Shown here piece after piece: positions 57,396 to 64,000 of a stretch of DNA of 64,000 nt. The stretch is from positions 41,686,559-41,750,558 of the forward strand of contig CM067354.1 of NCBI GenBank assembly GCA_034190875.2, given 5' to 3'. Positions within the stretch are counted from its first letter, which is position 1, and each line of letters starts with the position of its first letter. Under the pieces are notes generated by a model, which did not search any database, was not told the origin of the DNA, and was given only the letters and a program-made list of their open reading frames with translations. The translations under genes and the position numbers were made by a program. The DNA comes from Urechis unicinctus (Eukaryota; Annelida; Polychaeta; Xenopneusta; Urechidae).

Positions 57396-60300
57396 GTAAG
57401 TTACTGTAGTAAGGTATCTGTTGTTTGAAAAAAGTACAACACTCAATATGGACATAAATGTCCACAAAATTGTCCACGTCGTCAATGCTCAAACTTTTCA
57501 AGCAACAATGACAGGTGCCAACCAAGAAGGTGATCATTTATTTTTGTATTTTCACTCAGTAGTGAATATTAAGTCCTGATTATAAGCTTGAACTAGTCAA
57601 TATTGAACACGATTGATGATGCATGCGATTGACCATTAACGGGTACAAACGGGCACATCAAGTGGTGTTCCTTTAAGATAACTAAATATATTTCCGTTTA
57701 CTACCGTTTTTACCGCTTTGGTAATTGAATGGAATGGGTTTCCGAATGAATATCAGCACCATGACATATGCAGATTCATGTCGGCGCACGACACTGGAAA
57801 ATTAAACCAATGACGTTGATATCAATGTGCATTAACTCCAACAGCGTACGTATCCAGAATGCACATGCAATTTGGAATGCTCTCACATGGTTAATCAAAG
57901 CTAAATACCTCACTTTATCTCTTTTTTTGGTGCTAATCTAGATTTTTATACAGAGGCATGAAATACTAGTAATACACTAGTTGAAGAAATGGATGCTCGC
58001 ACAACCAAAGGCAATTATTGCAGCTTTGTTCATGAATTCAACATTGACAGGGAACCACAATCACAAGCTGAGTAATGTAACCATGTTCTCTTCACCCAGC
58101 AAAACAATTATCAACCTTACAATTTTGCTTATATTAAGCACAGAATCGTTCTCCACGAAATATTCGATCTATATGCCGGAAGATTGGTATACATTCATGT
58201 AACTTGCTTCATCGAGTAAATCTGAAGATAACAATGTTGTGCTGCCAATTCAAACATGGTCGATCTCACGGCTTAAAATCATCAGACATTCCTATTCATA
58301 ACATCGCACGGATGCATCCCGAATACCTAATTTGGAGGTGGGTGATTGTTATATAACGACATGAGAATATACAAACGTAACTTATTCCTACCTATCATGG
58401 TCGCAATCGATGTTGTGCTTGAATAATGCTGTTTTATTCGGCTTTATTACTCATACGTATACATCTCTCCACAGAATCCCCCATTCACAGGCTTATTGTA
58501 ATCGTGATTTCAGCGTCATTTACGAATGTTGGTCAAGATTTGTGTCTTTTGATGCAGTCCACCTGAACCAGGCGAGTTCAAATCCTAGAATTTGAAGTAA
58601 ACATATTGGCATACACACGGAAAGCACTTCAGCGATATTTAGCTAAAGAGTTATATTTAATGAAAACGCTTTTGGATTCAGTTGTTGCATGAAATTCGCT
58701 TTTGTATACCAAGGTACAGTTGTTGTTTTAGACCAAGTGTGGAACAACGGGTGATAGGATACATGCTTGTGATATCTTCAGATGATGACCATGGAACGCA
58801 TCTTTATTGCTCTCTATTTGTTTACTCATACCACGTACTAATGGAAAAAATTGCTACAGAAATAATCCGCTTGAACTATTGATTTATTGGGCACTATCCC
58901 TAAAACTCAGATGCCATAACTGTAGGTACAAAGTCATGAGAGCCTTCAACTGCACAAAGTACCCCTGCAATGCTGATAACAAAGAGCAACAATAGTGATA
59001 CAAGAGAAGTGATGTTATTCCGCCGTAGGGTAAAGTACAACGCACCACATAACTGTAAATGACTGCTAATTTTGTACACACAAGCGGAAACAAGCCCTAT
59101 CTGAAATTCTAATACGCAAATGCAACCAACCATTACCTTTACAAACAGCAAGGGGGGAGCTATGTTGAGAGGGCTCACTCCAACAAACAGTGATGATTAT
59201 AAAAATACACGTCCGTCATCAGGTGTATAAAGATGCTTGACCATAGCAATTTGGCGCACTTTTCAATACAAGGGCTGTGACTCATGCAGTGAATTACAAC
59301 AAAATGTGCTCTCATATAAATTGTATGCTGAATTTGGGATTTCGTGATAACAACCAATAAACAGAGATAACAATGCACAATATATTGGGTAGCCTGGAAG
59401 TATGGACATAGTAAATGACCCTTCCCCCTTCCATTCCATCATCATCCCAACCCAAATCTGCCCTTATCATTCACAGTCGGACGCCTCAGGACCACCTTTT
59501 AAGTAGCTTTGATGCAAAGGCTAACTTTGAGGTTGGCCTTTAGTTCTCAAGTGAAGGTTCGTTGAGGAGTGGAATAACCAGTGCACATTTGAGTGTGTCT
59601 GGGAAACTCCTGTTGATAATGATCTGTCGATCATACTCGTGAGAATAGGGGAAAATTGCTGAGCTTTTTCCTTCGTTAATGAGGTTAGGATTGCAGTTCA
59701 CACCGTTAATCAGGACATGATAATATTGTCTTTGTGCTCTCATGCTCTGTTATAAGCACAAATTGGTCAAATGAGCATTTCGACCATAGATTCAATATCC
59801 AATTCAGACAGTTGTGACTCTTGCTTGTCCCCCTGTAGCTAGCATCTCCGTGAATCCGAAGGTGTTTTTCTCCAGAATCTCATGGTTGGTCTTAGGTTTT
59901 TATTTTGCTGTGCGATATTCAAGCATCGTTGTATTGAATATACAGCTATTTTGATTCAAAGTATAGAGTTGTACTCATGACCAAAACCCCTAGAATCATG
60001 CACTATGAAATTAGATTGTCATAAGGCGAGGCCAAATGGTGAATTTCTGGTTGATAATCATGTCATGCGTGGAAACTTCATCGAAGGCATAAATAGCAAA
60101 CTTTTTCTTGTTCTGAAATTTTATAATTTACCTTAAATTCTTGCTTGAAATTTCCTTTGCTTGATTAATTGTCCTCATCATTGTCAAGCCATTGGACAGC
60201 AATAAAGTGTTACTACTGACTGTGCTTTTTATCGGGCTCTGATTGGCTGAGAGTAGGGTGCCATGCGATAAGTATGGTTGATTGTCGTTTAGTGACAGCG

Positions 60301-61122
60301 CTTGGAAAATGTGATATAGTTTAACAACATCATGCACTCTACTTTAGAAGAGTTGGGATATTGTAGTAGACACATTTATCCTAAATTGGTGCTTATTACG
60401 CCAGGTAAGGTGAAGGTTCACACAGTACAATCACAGAGGCAATAAAACAGTAGATCGACAGGAGCTTTGAGAGAGGCTGAAATCTCTATACCCGCCGTTA
60501 AAGTTCTGTTCCATAAGCGGAATTACATATAGAGAGGTCTTGGCGCGGATGGCAGGCAACGGTTATGTATGAACGCCTGCCAAACATATTGGTACAAAAA
60601 CCCGGGGTATATTTCTTGGTCAATTAATATTTTAATCCGTTTATGTCCATTGAGCTGGGCTTACACAGTGGCAGATTGGCTTTGTTTTTTTCAGGGTATG
60701 CTTAACATCAGTACAAAACAACTAGACCTCGTCTTTGTTGATACCGTTCATACAGGAGTATGCTTGAACAATCAAATATGTACATTTTTAATGAACTATA
60801 AATGGGTACAAAAGAACTTATGGAAATGGCACGAAATCGTGTTTCTGTAGCAATAAATATATCACAATGCTTACGAATCAGCTTTATTTCAGTTATCTTC
60901 ATATCAGGTACGCTTGTGCCAGCCCGGATGCATGAATGACATAACAAAGCAGCGGTTGAACAAAAGGGAGGCCGACAACGCTGTGCAGCCAATCATATAT
61001 TTTCTGAACAATGGCGCCATAAATAATATGTAGAATTTACAACACCAAGCGATGAAAAGTCAATATTATAGAACAACCGCTAGCATCATAAAATTTCCTA
61101 GTTATGACACTCAGCCTTTTTT
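57396..61122. other. No recognisable gene
   Basis: Nothing identifiable. A weak B-box-like GAGTTCAAATCC at about 58574 lacks an A box. Confidence 0.5.
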
Positions 61123-61270
61123 AGGTAAATTAATTAACTATTTGCTCAATATCCCTTATTCTACCGATTCTATGAGTAAAACCAACTACGCCAGTAGCTA
61201 ATCTAATTAACTATTTGATTCAACATCCCATATTCTACCGATTCTGTTATTAAACCAATCTACGCCAATC
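61123..61270 (+). repeat. 73-bp direct duplication
   Basis: TAATTAACTATTTG (61131) recurs at 61204. Both are followed by ATCCCxTATTCTACCGATTC and later ACCAAxCTACGCCA. Adjacent copies, roughly 85 percent alike by eye. Confidence 0.88.
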
Positions 61271-62105
61271 TAAGTATGTCTTACACAATTTTAATCCACT
61301 TCTATTCAAATGGTAATCTTTGGTCTGGTGAATGGTTTATGCCATATAACTTACAGAGAGGTGTCTGTATGTTATGCATACCGATAGACGACTGTTTCGT
61401 CTCGTTTTGTTCTGCTGCGTTGTTTGCTACTGGAATTTGAATGGTTTCGTTAACATTGGAATAGCGTCTGATCTCCGCATAATATGACTGCAATGTGCGA
61501 GGTTGCTAATATCATACTCAAACGAACGAAGTGGCTGTCAAAGTCTGGATAATAGCTTTTTCACCGATAGCAAGTCAGACGAGAATGTAGATAACCCAAG
61601 CATAGTTTTGTTTATTGTTTTAGGCTGGGCGCAGTTTCCGAGGAATATCGTTTATATATATATCGAGCCATCACAAAGCCATACAATCGTTTTGATTGTG
61701 GAATAAGATCCGCGTTGTAGGGCCTGATCAATCCGTCGTTGCGGCAGCAGCAAGTCCGCACATCTTGCACAAGGTTTGATCCTGTTGTAAGTGATAGCAT
61801 AAACGGGAAGTGGCTATTCCATACGCAGCATTTATATCAATCCACATTTGCATAGTTATTGCTTTGTGGCTGATTGCTTTAAGGATGGAAAGAATTGGGT
61901 GGCATAGGAGTGCATACAAGCGACGTATTCACAATATTGTTAAACTAACTCGAAAAGTGCGTCTCAAGCTACATAAGTCGTAGCTTAATGACTTGGAACC
62001 ATGATAGACAGAATATATCAGAACGAAGTGTAGTATCAGTTAATATGTCCATCCTTCATACCCTTTTCATGCTGGGCCACTGGATCAATCGTCGCCAAGG
62101 CAGTG

Positions 62106-62113
62106 TATTTAAG
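62106..62113 (+). promoter_or_regulatory. TATA-like word upstream of candidate exon
   Basis: TATTTAAG about 90 bp before the ATG at 62204. Such words are common in AT-rich DNA. Confidence 0.12.
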
Positions 62114-62203
62114 TAGCATTATTACCACTTTTCTGCGCAATAACAGATGCAATCTGACGTGTCTTGTAAACAATATTAAAACATGTATATACATATGGCT
62201 TGA

Positions 62204-62366
62204 ATGATAACATTTAAAGTATTCCTGGCATTATTGTACTTTGCTATTGCGACAGAGTCATACTGTATCAAAGAAAGCGTTCTCAAAAGCGTGTCGGTGT
62301 GCGATCAATATACTGAAATTCGTTGTTGGAAATCAGAATTCAGCTATTGGGTCAGGATTCAACCAT
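62204..62366 (+). CDS. Candidate first exon of a secreted cysteine-rich protein
   Basis: The open frame begins MITFKVFLALLYFAIATES, a textbook signal-peptide layout with one lysine, a hydrophobic core and small residues before the cut. It continues YCIKESVLKSVSVCDQYTEI, then RCWKSEFSYWVRIQPC. A GTGAGT donor word starts at 62367, after 54 codons plus one base. The cysteine spacing around VSVCDQYTEIRC loosely recalls the start of SUEL-type lectin domains, but this is an impression only. The obvious acceptor at 62999 (CCCATTTCAG) would join to an immediate stop, so the next exon is not identified. Chance is not excluded for a 72-codon frame (62204-62422). Confidence 0.22.
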
Positions 62367-62422
62367 GTGAGTCATTTTGTCACCAGATATTTGTAATTTT
62401 GTTTGGTTCACCAGATAGATGA

Positions 62423-64000
62423 CCGGTATTTGGCTATTGATGATGCTATGCTTTCTTGGAACTCCTAACAAAGGACAAGTGACAAAGACATATTGGGAAG
62501 ATAATGTCGGAAATCACAAACATAATGTAATTTTGAACATAACAGCATTCTTGATTAAAACTGAATGAGACTTGCGTTGATCCAGATCTTAACAAAATCA
62601 TCCAAGAAGAAAATTGTCCTAATACAGCACCAGTCATCTGCGAATTTCGCCTAAGAAAACAAGCGAGTGATAGCCTTTCCACCCTAGAGGGCGTCGTCAC
62701 CCTGGAAGAGTTTTGATTGTTCGTTACAAAGAATCGCATACTTCAGTAACTTAGGAGCAATGTTAATGCGATGCGTATATTGGTGTCATTAAGTGAATAT
62801 TAAGAAAGAAAAGAAACTATCGCAGAGCTGGATGTATAAGTGCTTCTACAAAGGTGTTCCTTTTTGATCTTGTGTAGGCGTCCTGTGGCTAAAATTACTT
62901 TAAGAAAATTCAGCATTGGCCGATACCTGAGAAAGAGCAAACGCTACTGGGGTACTTCTAACAGTTGATTGACATTGACTAAAACTATGCCCATTTCAGG
63001 ATGATTATACGGCTGCTATAATTCAGTTTGGAAATCAGTCCTACGTAGACCATTGGTCGTTAGGGATGTCACAAACAATATCAGCAACACCTAAACTAAT
63101 AACGACGGAACGCACAATAAAAACAGTGGCAATATCTCCAATTGAATGTATGCTGGCAGTTTGAATCCTGCCAGAAAGGTGGCAAAAACTGTGAAAAAAA
63201 TTAGCCAATCTATAATAGTGAAGTATCATGTTAACTACAATAGCTTTATGGCTCGAACACAGCCAATCACTTTAATATTTCATGAATGTGGAACACATTC
63301 CCTATCCATTTGTATTTAAAACATGTTAAATGTTATGCTTTGAATCATTTCAAGGAGATTTTTGAACGCCTCTCTCGTCTTTTAAATTTATAGTAATTCA
63401 AATCAAATTCAAATAACCCTAACATGCGGCCAAATGTCCCGAACATGGACAAAAGCCAGCAGTATAAAAAACATTCAACACAGAAGCCGTGAAAAAATTA
63501 ACGTTTACTATAACATACAAGTATTTGCGTTGATGATGATCACCTCAAATACCATACATCTTTTCGGGAAAAACACCGAAGACATATATTTAAGGAACTG
63601 TTTCTTCCGAATTTTACGAGCTCAGAAGTAGCCCCTTCTCCTTGCAATACATTCCCAATTCTCCGCCTGATGTCGATTAAGACTTTGCTCTTCTATTTTA
63701 TCATGCCAGTATGTCTGTTCGGTAGCAAAAATAGGTCTTTCTATGCAGTAAGGTTGAATGCATTACCACTCAGGAAGTTATTAAAACATTCGCTCGACTG
63801 GTCATGTAAGCTCGCATAGCTGCAAAGACCTTTACAACAACAATAAAGGTACGCTTAGGAATACATTCATCGTCGCAAGCCGTCTCCTATGGAGAATACA
63901 AGCACTGACTAATACCAAAAACACAATGGTGTTAGCAACTCCCGAAAAAGGACACAGTGAGAAGAAGATTGAAATGGAAGTTGCGAGTATCTGAATACAA
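62423..64000. other. No recognisable gene
   Basis: No continuation of the candidate exon was found. A 97-codon minus-strand frame (62739-62446) has no recognised domain. Confidence 0.45.

Noticed and set aside
58530-58600. tRNA or SINE on the plus strand with GAGTTCAAATCC
   Set aside because: Only the B-box-like word is present; upstream sequence does not fit an A box.

Overview
The window looks like non-coding, repeat-rich nuclear DNA of an animal, most likely an invertebrate. The signs are: overall AT-rich sequence; very long (AT)n tracts; several unrelated minisatellites; tRNA-derived SINE-like pieces with A and B boxes; and decayed relics of Ty3/gypsy, Ty1/copia and Tc1/mariner elements. 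Intron-type splice motifs occur, but no bacterial gene organisation, rRNA or intact tRNA is visible. The species cannot be fixed from sequence alone. No intact protein-coding gene could be supported. Outside simple repeats, the longest open frames (about 100-140 codons) are what chance gives in AT-rich DNA.

Layout. 1-6791: nearly three copies of a 2.34-kb tandem unit. Each carries a 32-bp minisatellite and, on the minus strand, a decayed Ty3/gypsy reverse transcriptase plus RNase H. The array probably continues to the left of the window. 8.5-12 kb: a SINE-like tRNA head, a perfect (AT)79 tract, and a diverged, shortened relative of the same gypsy element. 13.5-16 kb: a possible MITE, a 400-bp AT tract, a second unrelated 32-bp minisatellite and a GA-rich tract. 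17.7-19 kb: a two-copy palindromic element and a 57-bp duplication. 23.1-23.9 kb: an indel-free 18-copy 41-bp array. 25-29 kb: Tc1-like transposase fragments in the wrong order, one half of an inverted dispersed repeat, and the 3' end of a copia pol gene. 29.8-35.4 kb: 15-bp, 52-bp, about 38-bp and 72-bp arrays and a second SINE-like piece. 38.7-39.4 kb: a near-full-span but heavily decayed Tc1-like transposase. 47 kb: a 53-bp array with higher-order structure. 53-54.1 kb: about 1.1 kb of CA/TA simple sequence. The last 10 kb is mostly featureless, with two low-confidence candidate exons, one of them signal-peptide-like.

The elements do not form a pathway. The unifying process is transposon insertion, decay and tandem amplification. 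The most unusual object is the 2.34-kb array, where a dead retroelement fragment with a built-in minisatellite has itself become a young, nearly homogeneous tandem repeat. I searched for a new biological system and did not find one that the sequence supports. Base-level claims here come from reading the sequence by eye; no alignment or database search was run.
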